Positions 1 to 8,400 of a stretch of DNA of 51,211 nt are shown here, in pieces. Within the stretch, counting starts at the first letter, position 1. Each line of letters starts with the position of its first letter. Location: NCBI RefSeq assembly GCF_014640435.1, contig NZ_BMGY01000033.1, positions 1-51,211 of the forward strand, given 5' to 3'. This stretch comes from Hymenobacter frigidus (GTDB taxonomy: Bacteria > Bacteroidota > Bacteroidia > Cytophagales > Hymenobacteraceae). A model generated the notes under the pieces. That model did no database searches and was not told the origin of the DNA. It was given only the letters and a program-made list of their open reading frames with translations. A program made the position numbers and the translations under genes.

Positions 1-188
1 GTGCCTGGACCGACGCATTGGCAGCGCGCACCAACTCGAAGAAGAGGCCCTGATTTGGCAAGCCCATCGAAATGCCGCTGCGACCAAAGTGAACTGGTCC
101 TTCACCACCGAGAAGGCCCGCGACACCTTAAAAAACAGGTACGCCGACCTGACCAAAGAAAAAACTCAAAACTAAACTGTCAGACCAC
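1..188 (+). mobile_element. Right end of an IS630-family insertion sequence (left part outside window)
   Basis: The transposase 3' end (stop at 173-175) is followed by about 13 bases and then the dinucleotide TA at 189-190, after which sequence coding for an EmrA-like protein begins on the other strand. IS630/Tc1-type elements insert at TA. The likely element end is therefore base 188, with the outer end reading GTGGTCTGACAG on the minus strand. The exact border is inferred, because the left end and its inverted repeat are not in the window. Confidence 0.6.
2..175 (+). CDS. IS630-family transposase, C-terminal fragment (5' end outside window)
   Basis: An open frame runs in from the window edge and ends at TAA 173-175, giving 57 residues. 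It contains the pattern LEEEALIWQAHRN, then VNWSFTTEKARDTLKNRY. This matches the conserved tail of IS630-type transposases: a helix ending in a W..xRN stretch, then a W.FTT..AR..L...Y motif behind the last catalytic acidic residue. The DDE catalytic core would lie upstream, outside the window. There is no start codon in the visible part, so an ORF caller reports only overlapping frames here. The element lies inside an emrA-like gene on the opposite strand. Confidence 0.7.
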   Translation, partial: CLDRRIGSAHQLEEEALIWQAHRNAAATKVNWSFTTEKARDTLKNRYADLTKEKTQN

Positions 189-461
189 TACTTTCACTGC
201 GAGCACCGGGCCGCCCACGCGGGGCAGGATGGGAAAAACATCGCCCTCGACCTGGGCGTCGTCGGTGCTTTCGTGAGCTTTGGCAAACTGATAGCGCGTC
301 CAGCCATAGTAGCCCCCGGCCAACAGCACCACGGCCACAATAATGAGCACGAGCGGATTGCGACGCTTGGGGGCCTCCATGGGCTCGCCTTCAGTAGTAG
401 CTGCATTGGGGTAAGGCGCCGGGGTGTTTTGCACGTTGGGAGAAGTTTCGCTCTGGGCCAT
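180..461 (-). pseudogene. EmrA/HlyD-type membrane fusion protein, 5' fragment cut by the IS element
   Basis: This is the N-terminal part of a multidrug-efflux periplasmic adaptor: a short cytoplasmic segment, one membrane helix (about residues 33-51, preceded by KRR), then the family signature ESTDDAQVEGDVFPILPRVGG. That signature marks the first beta strands of EmrA-type adaptors, before the biotinyl-lipoyl-like domain. After the residues VLAVKV the reading frame enters the IS630 end at the TA of 189-190 and stops at once, so 93 of the usual 350-400 residues remain. The rest may lie beyond the element. It follows the stress-protein gene and tolC on the same strand, so the insertion should abolish the adaptor and be polar on anything downstream. 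Confidence 0.75.
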
Positions 462-511
462 CTTGGTAAGTATTTCGGGTATCAGGGTTGAGAAGAAAGG
501 CGTGGCAGGCG

Positions 512-961
512 TTAATCAGCGGCCGGGCCCGTTTGCGGCGGTAGTGGCGCGCGCACCAGCAGGGTGGCGCATTGAGCCGTGCGCAGCACGATTTCAGCAG
601 TGTTGCCCATCAGAAAGCGGGTGAGGCCCGTTTGGCCGTGTGCGCCGATAACAATCAGGTCGGCTTGCTGGCGGCTGGCTTCAGCCACGATTTCCGGGGC
701 GGCTTCGCCGCGCACCATGCCGGTGTGCACACGCGCCACACCGGCCCGCTCGGCCGAGACCCGCAAGGTCAGCATCCGCTCGGTGCAGGATGCAAATACC
801 TGGGCATCCGGTTGTTGGCCAGTGGGGTCTTCCTGCGGCTCGCACACATGGAGCAGGCGCAGCTCGGCCCCGGTAGCCACGGCCAGCGCCGCCGCATAGG
901 CCACCAGCCCCGCCGATTCAGCCGAGAAGTCAAGCGGACAAAGGATGGAGGAGAGGGTCAT
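512..961 (-). CDS. Universal stress protein, UspA family
   Basis: A single Usp domain of 149 residues. It begins SSILCPLDFSAES, the typical first strand and loop, and ends with IVIGAHGQTGLTRFLMGN followed by an ATLLVR strand. The G-x2-G-x9-G-(S/T/N) pattern is the ATP-binding signature of the ATP-binding Usp subgroup. It lies between tolC and the emrA-like fragment, all on the minus strand, with 50 bases to emrA and 168 to tolC, so it is probably part of the efflux operon. A stress role linked to drug or solvent export is inferred from position only. The start at 961 is the only ATG that keeps the full first strand. Confidence 0.85.
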   Translation of the reverse strand: MTLSSILCPLDFSAESAGLVAYAAALAVATGAELRLLHVCEPQEDPTGQQPDAQVFASCTERMLTLRVSAERAGVARVHTGMVRGEAAPEIVAEASRQQADLIVIGAHGQTGLTRFLMGNTAEIVLRTAQCATLLVRAPLPPQTGPAAD

Positions 962-1002
962 TTTTGGAGCAGGAAAAAAATCTATCAGGTGAAAAAAAGA
1001 AC

Positions 1003-1036
1003 GTTACGTTGAGCGCAGCGGAGTCGAAGCATCTCT
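1003..1036. repeat. Single arm of a TGAGCG-type interspersed repeat
   Basis: The stretch contains GTTGAGCGCAGCGGAGTCGA followed by AGCATCTC. The same words occur as paired inverted arms at 44583-44675 and, in a variant, at 49911-50018. Only one arm is visible here, in the gap between tolC and the stress-protein gene. Confidence 0.5.
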
Positions 1037-1129
1037 ACCGCTTCATTTAAGAAAGTATTAATTACCAATGAAGTAGGAATGATTCGGCTGCGCTGACGCC
1101 AGATGCGCATGACATCTGTTTCTTCGTTT

Positions 1130-2464
1130 TTACTTCCAAATCACCTCGCCGGTGGCGCGCTTGAGCTGGTACTGGCCGAGAGTGTAATTGTACATGGCCT
1201 GGGCACGGGCCAGGCGGGCCTGGGCGAGCTGGGTTTCGGCGTCGAGCACGTCGAGGTTCTGGCCCACGCCGTAGCGGTAGCGGCCCTGGGCGCGGATGAG
1301 GGCATCGGTAGCCTGGGCGATTTGCTGCTGCGAGTTTTCGTAGCGGGCTTGGCTGAATTCCAGGTTGTTCGCGGCCTGGCGCACGTCGGCGCGGATTTGC
1401 TCCTGCGTGTCCTGGGTGCGGGCCACGGCGCTGCGCGAGTTGGCCAGGGCTTCCACGCGCTGGTTCTTGTTCTTGTTGCCATCGAAAATCGGCACCGAGA
1501 GCTGCACCACGCCCACCGAGTTGGGGCGGATTTGGTTGAGGTTGGGCAGGTAGCCGTTTTTGGCTCCCACCTGCGCGCCCACGCCCAGGCTGGGCATGTT
1601 GCTGCGCTCAATCAGCCGCTGCTGCAGCGTGGCCGACGTCTCGGCATCGCGGGCCAGCTTGATTTCGGGACGGTTTTCGTAGGCCTTTTTCAACTCGGCA
1701 TCCACATCCTCGGCCTGGGGCTGGAAGGCCAGCCGGCCCTTCACCGGCAAGTCGGCCTGCGCGGGCTTGTGCAGCAGCCGGGCCAGCTGCACCTGCTGGT
1801 TGCGAAGCTGGTTTTGCAGGTCGATGCGCGTATTCTGCGCCTGGGTGATGCGCACATCGGTGGTTGTCACGTCAAACCTGGTGCTCACGCCGCCATCCAC
1901 GCGCTTCTGCATTTCGTTGCGGTGGGCCTGCAGGGACACAATCTGGGCGTCCTGCACCCGAATGCTTTCGCGCATAAACAGGATGTTGTAGTACACCTGC
2001 GCGGCGTTGAACGCCAGGTCACGGCGGGTCACGGTCACGTTATCCTTCGCCGTTTGCACCTGCGCTTCGGCCAGCTTCACGGTTGCGCTGCTCTTGCCGA
2101 AATCGAGCAGCAGGTACTGCGCCGTGATGTGGGCATCGTAGTTGTTGTTGGGCGCAATCTGAAACGACTCGCCGCTCAACGGTATTTGCACCACGGGGTC
2201 GATGCGGGAATAAGTAGCCGTGCCCGTTACCTGCGGCAAAAATCCGGTGCGCGTTTGGGCCAGCCGGCCGGTAGCCGCATTGGCCAGCTCATCGAGCGTG
2301 GTAATGGCCGGGTTGGCATCCAGCACCGAGCGCACGGTGCCGTCTAGCGTCAGCGAATCCGAGATGACATCGATGCCCGGCGCGGATTGCGCCCGGGCCG
2401 CACCGGCACCCAATAGCGCCAGCGCAAATGCCGCAACAGCCGGGGAAGAAAAGCGTGAAAACAT
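1130..2464 (-). CDS. TolC-family outer membrane efflux protein
   Basis: A 444-residue protein with a Sec signal peptide (about 1-25, ending GAARA-QS), then two repeats of long amphipathic helices and short strands typical of the TolC/OprM fold. The first repeat shows TRTGFLPQVTGTATYSR and the second shows ARYENSQQQIAQATDALI and RYRYGVGQNLDVLDAETQL. The latter is the most conserved TolC signature, the Y..G......L.A...L.... region near the second equatorial domain. It forms the outer membrane channel of a tripartite pump whose adaptor is the emrA fragment downstream; the inner-membrane transporter is expected beyond the IS. It is transcribed divergently from the sigma-54 activator at 2710. Confidence 0.9.
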   Translation of the reverse strand: MFSRFSSPAVAAFALALLGAGAARAQSAPGIDVISDSLTLDGTVRSVLDANPAITTLDELANAATGRLAQTRTGFLPQVTGTATYSRIDPVVQIPLSGESFQIAPNNNYDAHITAQYLLLDFGKSSATVKLAEAQVQTAKDNVTVTRRDLAFNAAQVYYNILFMRESIRVQDAQIVSLQAHRNEMQKRVDGGVSTRFDVTTTDVRITQAQNTRIDLQNQLRNQQVQLARLLHKPAQADLPVKGRLAFQPQAEDVDAELKKAYENRPEIKLARDAETSATLQQRLIERSNMPSLGVGAQVGAKNGYLPNLNQIRPNSVGVVQLSVPIFDGNKNKNQRVEALANSRSAVARTQDTQEQIRADVRQAANNLEFSQARYENSQQQIAQATDALIRAQGRYRYGVGQNLDVLDAETQLAQARLARAQAMYNYTLGQYQLKRATGEVIWK

Positions 2465-2496
2465 AGGGAAAGCAGAGTTGAATCAAGCATCGGCCT

Positions 2497-2513
2497 ACCG
2501 AAAGCTGTGCCAA
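2497..2513 (-). promoter_or_regulatory. Possible sigma-54 (-24/-12) promoter for the tolC operon
   Basis: On the minus strand the sequence reads TTGGCACAGCTTTCGGT. The TTGGCAC half matches the -24 box well, but the -12 box has GG where GC is expected at the invariant spacing. It lies about 33 bases before the tolC start and faces away from a sigma-54 activator gene. The match is partial. Confidence 0.3.
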
Positions 2514-2597
2514 GGGCTTTATGTGGCGTTGTTGATTTCCGAAAAGCCATTTGTAAGGCTGATAAGGCGTATTTCAACCAAAAAACCTTGGAGCGAA

Positions 2598-2627
2598 CAA
2601 AAATACGTGGCCCCTGTTTTCCTCAAA
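2598..2627 (-). promoter_or_regulatory. Bacteroidota-type promoter for tolC (TTTG-N18-TATTTTTG)
   Basis: Read on the minus strand, TTTG at 2627-2624 is followed after 18 bases by TATTTTTG at 2605-2598. This fits the Bacteroidota -33/-7 consensus TTTG and TAnnTTTG. It would give tolC a leader of about 125 nucleotides. Confidence 0.55.
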
Positions 2628-2709
2628 TAATAGGAATTGCTCATAATTAGGTCCTGATATTTCAGGAAAATATGGAGTAGGATGCCGTGACGAGATAACG
2701 AGGACGACC

Positions 2710-4848
2710 ATGCCCAATCAGGACGAAACGTTGCTGCTGCTGCACATCAACGAAGCCATCGCCACGATTCGTGACAAGGATTTGCTCTTCAAAATCGTGA
2801 CTACGAAGCTGCGGCTCATCTTTCCTTTCGACCTTATCGGCATCAACGTTTTTGATGCCGAGTTGAAGAACAAGCGACTTTTTCTGCGCGACTATTACGG
2901 CGAAGAAGACTTGCTGCCCGCCCTGCCAGGCCACCCCAATGCTTTTTCGCCCATCGCCGGCTCGCCCATCGAGCAGCTGGTGGCGGCCCCGCACGTGCAC
3001 CAAATCACGCTGCTCGAATACATGGGCGACTACCCCGATTACGAGCCTTTTACCCGCATGAAGCGCCTCGATATCATGCACGTTACGGCCGTGCCGCTGA
3101 GTACCGGCGGCCGCCTCACGGGCTTTCTCATCTTGGCATCGCGCCGCAATCCCAACCTATCAAGCAACGACGAAAGGCTGCTGGAAAAAATCGGCTCCCT
3201 CATCGCCGTAGCCGTGGCTAACACCTTGGCTTTCGAGGAAGTAGCCCGCCGCGAGCAGGAGCGGACGCTGCAGCTCCACATCACCAACGCGCTGCTCAGC
3301 ATCAAGCAGCGCGAGCCGCTGCTGCGGGCCGTGGCCGAGGCGCTGAGCCAGGTGGTGCCCTTCGAGTACTTCGGAATTCGGGTGCAGCGGGCGGGACAGG
3401 GGCAGGCTTTTCAGGCTTTTGCCGAATTTTGGCGCACCGGTGCCGAAGCCCCGCTCGAAGCCCTGGGGCCCGACCGTGACCAGGACGAAAGCCTGCGCAA
3501 CGAAGCCGGCATCTACCAGCAGAGTACCGAGCTGCTGCAAGTCGCCGCCATTTACTCCGGTCCCGAATTCAGGGCCCTGGCCGTGCGCTACCCCCGCCTG
3601 CGCTACGTGTATGAGCACTACCATACCCGCGCCTTACTGGTGGCCCCCATTTGGCAGCGTCCCGATGGTGCGGCCGTGCTCACGCTTTCAGCCGCCCACC
3701 CCGATGCTTTTCGGCCCGAAGACCTGGCCACTGTGCAGGGCCTCACGCCTCAGATTGCGCTGGCCCTGGAAAACCTCTTTGCCTTCGAGCAGATTGAGGA
3801 GTTGAAAGCCCTGGTGGAGCAGGAACGGACTTACCTGGTGGACGAAATCAACACCTCCGTTCGGTTCGGAGCCGATTCGGGTACGTTCGTCGGCAGTGGG
3901 CCGGCCCTGCAGCAGGTGCAGCTGCGCATCAGCCAGGTAGCTCCCACCGACACCACCGTGCTGATTTCGGGCGAAACCGGCACCGGCAAGGAGCTGGTGG
4001 CCCGTGAGCTGCACAACGTTTCGCCGCGCCACGCCCGCGCCCTCATCAAGCCCAATTGCGCCGCGCTGCCGGCCCAACTCATCGAAAGCGAGCTGTTTGG
4101 CCACGAAAAAGGGGCCTTCACCGGCGCCGTGGAGCGCCGCGTGGGCAAGTTCGAGCTGGCCAATGGCGGCAGCATTTTCCTCGACGAAATCGGGGAATTG
4201 CCGCTCGACTTGCAAGCCAAGCTGCTGCGCGTGCTGCAGGAGCGGGAATTTGAGCGCGTGGGCGGCACCAAAGTGCTGCACTCCGACGCCCGCGTGATAG
4301 CCGCCACCAACCGCGTGCTGGCCGATGAAGTGGCCGCCGGCCGCTTCCGGGCCGATTTGTACTACCGCCTCAACGTCTTCCCCATCGAGCTGGCGCCCCT
4401 GCGCGAGCGCCGCGAAGACATTGAGCCGCTGCTGCGCCACTTCGTTCAGCGCTTGAGCAAGCGCCTTGGCAAGCCCCCGCGCCAGGTGCGTCCCGCCGAT
4501 TTGGCGGCCCTGCAGGCCTATGCCTGGCCTGGCAATATCCGGGAGCTGGAGCATGTGCTGGAGCAGGCCATCATCGTGAGCCAGGGGCCGTTCCTGGAGT
4601 TCGGGGGCTTTGCGGCGGCCCCGCTGGCAGCGGGTGGTACGGCCGCAATTTCGGTCCTTGGCAATGTCCCGCTCAAGACCCTGAAAGAGCAGGCGCGCGA
4701 CCATATTATGGCCGCCCTCACCCGCACGGGTGGCCGCGTGAGTGGGGCGCAGGGCGCGGCGCTGCTGCTCGATATCAACCCCAAAACCTTGGAAGCGCGC
4801 ATGAAAAAGCTGGGCATCCGGCGCACGGTGGGCGTGGAGGCGCCATGA
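2710..4848 (+). CDS. Sigma-54-dependent transcriptional activator with two GAF domains
   Basis: A 712-residue NtrC/FhlA-type activator. Two GAF sensor domains come first (about 15-170 and 185-355). The AAA+ domain (about 385-620) has the Walker A motif GETGTGKE near residue 420 and the sigma-54-contacting loop GAFTGA near 468. The Walker B region is SIFLDEIGELP, and an Arg-finger region precedes YYRLNVFPIELAPLRER. A Fis-type helix-turn-helix ends the protein (about 655-710, LLLDINPKTLEARMKKLGI). There is no receiver domain, so it is likely controlled by a ligand of the GAF domains, not by phosphorylation. It lies divergent to tolC, which carries a sigma-54-like site in its leader, so control of the efflux operon is a reasonable inference. 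Confidence 0.92.
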   Translation: MPNQDETLLLLHINEAIATIRDKDLLFKIVTTKLRLIFPFDLIGINVFDAELKNKRLFLRDYYGEEDLLPALPGHPNAFSPIAGSPIEQLVAAPHVHQITLLEYMGDYPDYEPFTRMKRLDIMHVTAVPLSTGGRLTGFLILASRRNPNLSSNDERLLEKIGSLIAVAVANTLAFEEVARREQERTLQLHITNALLSIKQREPLLRAVAEALSQVVPFEYFGIRVQRAGQGQAFQAFAEFWRTGAEAPLEALGPDRDQDESLRNEAGIYQQSTELLQVAAIYSGPEFRALAVRYPRLRYVYEHYHTRALLVAPIWQRPDGAAVLTLSAAHPDAFRPEDLATVQGLTPQIALALENLFAFEQIEELKALVEQERTYLVDEINTSVRFGADSGTFVGSGPALQQVQLRISQVAPTDTTVLISGETGTGKELVARELHNVSPRHARALIKPNCAALPAQLIESELFGHEKGAFTGAVERRVGKFELANGGSIFLDEIGELPLDLQAKLLRVLQEREFERVGGTKVLHSDARVIAATNRVLADEVAAGRFRADLYYRLNVFPIELAPLRERREDIEPLLRHFVQRLSKRLGKPPRQVRPADLAALQAYAWPGNIRELEHVLEQAIIVSQGPFLEFGGFAAAPLAAGGTAAISVLGNVPLKTLKEQARDHIMAALTRTGGRVSGAQGAALLLDINPKTLEARMKKLGIRRTVGVEAP

Positions 4849-4959
4849 TGGCCGGGGAGGGGGCAGCAGTATATTTATGGCTTTTTAGGCCAGCTGCATA
4901 GCCATCAATTTAGGCGGGGCGTACAAGTGGGTATCATTTCACTAATTATCGCTCAACTC

Positions 4960-5082
4960 ATGGCTACGCCCGTCACCACCCCCAAGCACACCGACCCCGC
5001 TACCAAGCGCGACGAGAAGAAGAACGAAACCGAAGTAAAAGACAAGGTTTCCGGCAAGACTAAAGTGACTCAGAAAAAGTAG
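4960..5082 (+). CDS. 40-residue lysine-rich peptide of unknown function
   Basis: A short open frame starts at ATG 4960 (MATPVTTPKHTDP) and ends KVSGKTKVTQKK. It is highly charged, with no membrane helix or signal peptide. It is followed after 15 bases by a strong intrinsic terminator, as expected for a real transcription unit. A second copy of its last about 27 codons plus the same terminator lies at 9119-9255. In the compared final 16 codons, four of the five base differences are synonymous, which argues that this peptide was under selection as protein. I do not recognise the family. Confidence 0.6.
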   Translation: MATPVTTPKHTDPATKRDEKKNETEVKDKVSGKTKVTQKK

Positions 5083-5097
5083 TTTTCCAGAAGACAC

Positions 5098-5138
5098 AAA
5101 AGAGCCCGGAGCGTCTGACGTTCCGGGCTCTTTTGCGT
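5098..5138 (+). terminator. Intrinsic terminator after the 40-residue peptide gene
   Basis: The arms AAAAGAGCCCGGA (5098-5110) and TCCGGGCTCTTTT (5122-5134) are perfectly complementary. The inner sequence CGTCTGACG can pair further. The hairpin has A and T tails on its two sides, so it may work in both directions. Confidence 0.85.
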
Positions 5139-5457
5139 TTGCGAATAGGAGTTGCGTGTATGGTCCCAGAGCGTGTTGGTATACTTTTCGGGAAGGAGCC
5201 AAGGACGGCATCGATTTACCCGTAAATCGGTCTGGTACGCTTTTAAAGCTGCTGTGCGGGCGTGAGCGTGCAGAGAAGAGGTGGTGCCGCCCGCCATCCT
5301 GCGGTCGGCCCGACCCAGCAATTGCCTTCGCCCGGTCTACTTTTCCTTTCGGCATCAATTATAGTACATTAAGCTAGTTTTTTTGTGCAGACGTGCCAAG
5401 TGATATTACATTTGTCAATCTATAATTGGATTGCTTATATCACTTCAGTCTGCGCTC
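5139..5457. other. Intergenic region, 319 bases
   Basis: This gap separates the peptide terminator from the giant secreted protein. The 73-codon open frame 5156-5377 has no recognisable protein features and uses codons unlike the neighbours, so I do not call it. The only clear element is the promoter at 5382-5414. Confidence 0.5.
5382..5414 (+). promoter_or_regulatory. Bacteroidota-type promoter of the secreted repeat protein
   Basis: TTTG at 5382-5385 and TACATTTG at 5407-5414 are separated by 21 bases, matching the TTTG / TAnnTTTG consensus. The predicted transcript begins near 5420, which supports ATG 5458 as the start codon of the next gene over the TTG at 5431. Confidence 0.65.
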
Positions 5458-8400
5458 ATGACGAATATTACTTCCCATTCAGGTTTTGTCCGCTTGCTTC
5501 ACATGCTTGTCGTCCTGCTTCTAGCGGGCAGCCTCGGCGGGCTTTCGGCTTGGGGACAGACCCCGACGCCCGGTATCATCTTCAAGCCGGCCACGGCGGG
5601 CAAGCCCGGTGGTGATATACTTGACCCCAACGGCGACGGCTACGTCTCGGCCACCCCGGCCGGCTTCACCGCCGCGGCCGGTGACCTGGGCACCCAAAGC
5701 GAAATCCCGTACAAGTACCTGCCCCAACGTGTGACGGTGGAGCCCAACGCCGACTTGCGCGTGGGCCCAAACAACAAGTTCACCGACTTCGCCGACGTGC
5801 CCGGCGGGGGTAACTCAGTGGGCTTTTACGTGGATGGCAGCCAGAACTACATGTTCCGCTTCCGCCTCGGTGGCTCGGCGCCCAACTCCAAGGGTTACAG
5901 CATTGCCATCGACACCGACAATAAGTTTGGCTTCAGCGGCCCGAACGCTGACCCCAACGCGGTGGCGCACAACCCCGGCTTTGAGATGGAAATCCTGCTG
6001 GCCACCAACTTTGGTGTCCGCCTCTACAACATCGACGGCACAATATCGCCCAGCGGCTCTGCCCCCGACGGCAGCCTCATCGAGCTGCCCTACGCCAGCT
6101 ACGCACAAAAAGCCGTGGCCGCCACTGCCAATGATGGCAGCTTGGACGTGTTCTATGACTTCTACATACCCCTGGCCACCATTCAAACGTATTTCCCTGC
6201 TTTCACGCTGAACACGCCCCTGCGCCTGGTGGCCAACACCATTATCGCGCCGCACAGCGTGACGCACTACCAGAATATTTCCGACGTGGCCGGAGTGAAC
6301 GACGCCGCCTACTCCGACCCGGACAACGCTTTCATCGACCTTATTACCAACGCCACGCCCACCAGCGGCGGCACCGTGCCCACCACCACGGGCAACAACA
6401 TTCCGTCCCGCTCGATGCCACCAGTCGTGAACTCGCCCATCCTGAGCGAGGCCACCTCGGTGAGCGGCACATCGGTTGAAGTCGCAGGCACCGTCATCAC
6501 GGTGTACGTGGACGGCTCGGCCCTGGGCACTACGACCACGGTGCAAGCCAACGGCACCTGGACCCTGACGGGCATCACGCCCCTGGTCACCGGTGCGTTG
6601 GTGAAGGCCACAGCCACGGCCACCGGCAAGTCGATGTCGGATTTTTCCAACGAAGTTCAGGTGGGCCCCACGCCAGCCTGTGCTACGGCTGCGCCCAGCA
6701 TTAGCTGCGCCAGCAACAGCGGAGTTTTTGGCACGGCCACTCCCGGAGCCACGGTGTATCTACGCTACCCGGATGGCACGCTGGTTCCGGCGTCCCCGAA
6801 TACAAACAAAAGTCTTGAGCTAAACCCGGTGATTGCCAATACTGCCGGCCAATTCTTTTTTACCACCAAAGGCGGCAATACAAGCAGTTGCACCAACGGG
6901 CAACAGGGTGATTTATTGGGCACCTTCTTCGTTTCTCAGATGGCTATCAACACTAGCTGCGAATCACCGGCTGCTTCCGTTTGCATCAATCTTATCACCA
7001 CCCCCCCCACCGCTACCCCGGTGGTGACCACGCCTAACCCGATTACGCCCAGCACCACCAGCATAGCTGGTACGGCCGTAAGCGGGTCGGCCGTTACGCT
7101 CTTTGTAGATGGCAGCCGCTATAGCAGCGTGACGGCCACGGGCGGTAATTTTATCTTCACGGGGGCTAGCCTGCCCATCCTAACCAGCGGGCGCATACTC
7201 ACCATCTACGCCAATGTAAACGGTGGCAGCTGTATTTCAGCCACGGTGACGCGAAACGTGGTGGCTCCCCGTACGGTGGTGCCGCCAGTGGTGAGCAGCC
7301 CCCTCTACACGGGCGGTACCACCGTGAGTGGCACGTCGGTAGAAGCCCCCGGCTCCACCATCACGCTGACCACGTACGCGGCCAGTAATGGCACGGGTAC
7401 CCCCACCGGCACCTACACCGCCACTGTGCAGCCTAATGGTAGCTGGAGCGTGACGGTGCCGGCCCTGGCCGCCAACAGCAGCGTGAAGGCCACCGTGACA
7501 CCCACCGACTACCAGACCAGCAGCTTCTCCAACGTGGTGGCTGTGCTCACGCGCACCAGCAGCGTGCCCGTCATTACGGGCACCTATACGGAGCGGGGTA
7601 CCTCCGTCTCCGGCACTTCGGCCGCCCCGGTGGGCAGCATCATCACCGTGTACGAAGACGGCTACCCGCTCATCGACCCCATCACCGGGGCCATTCTCAC
7701 TACCACCGTGCAAAGCGACGGCGGGTGGACGCTGAGTGGACTAAGCGCCTCCCCAACCGCGCCCGCGCTTTACGCCGGTGGCGTGCTCACGGCCACGGCC
7801 ACGGCTGCGGGCCAGGCCGAAAGCGCATTTTCGAACGCCGTGACGGTGGGCTGCGCTACGCTGGCCAGCAATGCGCTCGCGCCAGCGGCCGTGTGCCAGA
7901 ACAACAGCGCTACATTCACAGTGGCCAACGCCGAGCAGGGCATTATATACACCTTGCAGGACGCCGGCAGCACGGCCGTGGGTACCTCAAAGGTGGGCAC
8001 CGGTACCAGCATCACCATTACCACGCCCGTGTACACCACGGCCGGCACCTACCCGCTCACGCTAAACACGTTCTCCATCGGGGCGGTGAACTGCCAGCAG
8101 AGCTCCCCAGCGGCGAACCTGACGGTGAACCCACTGCCGCTCACGCGCACGGTTTCGGCCCAAAATGCCACCCTGAGCACCAACCAGGCCGCCCGCACAG
8201 GCACCAACATCATCGTGCAAAGCTCGGAAACCGGCATCTCGTACCAGCTCATTAACACCAGCAACTCGCCCAATACCACTGTGGGTGCCCCCCAGAACGG
8301 CACCGGTGCCGACTTGAACCTGCCCACCGGCCCGGTGAATACCACCGCCACGAGCACCTCCTATGCCGTGCGGGGTACCAATAGCACCACGAACTGCATC

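Noticed and set aside
1103..2347. 414-codon plus-strand open frame opposite tolC
   Set aside because: Its sequence is a shadow of the GC-rich tolC gene, rich in His, Leu, Gly and Val without domains, while the minus strand encodes a full TolC with signal peptide.
3688..4704. 338-codon minus-strand frame opposite the sigma-54 activator
   Set aside because: Shadow of the AAA+ domain coding sequence.
5156..5377. 73-codon plus-strand frame after the peptide terminator
   Set aside because: No ribosome-site, no protein-like features, and it ends before the clear promoter of the next gene.
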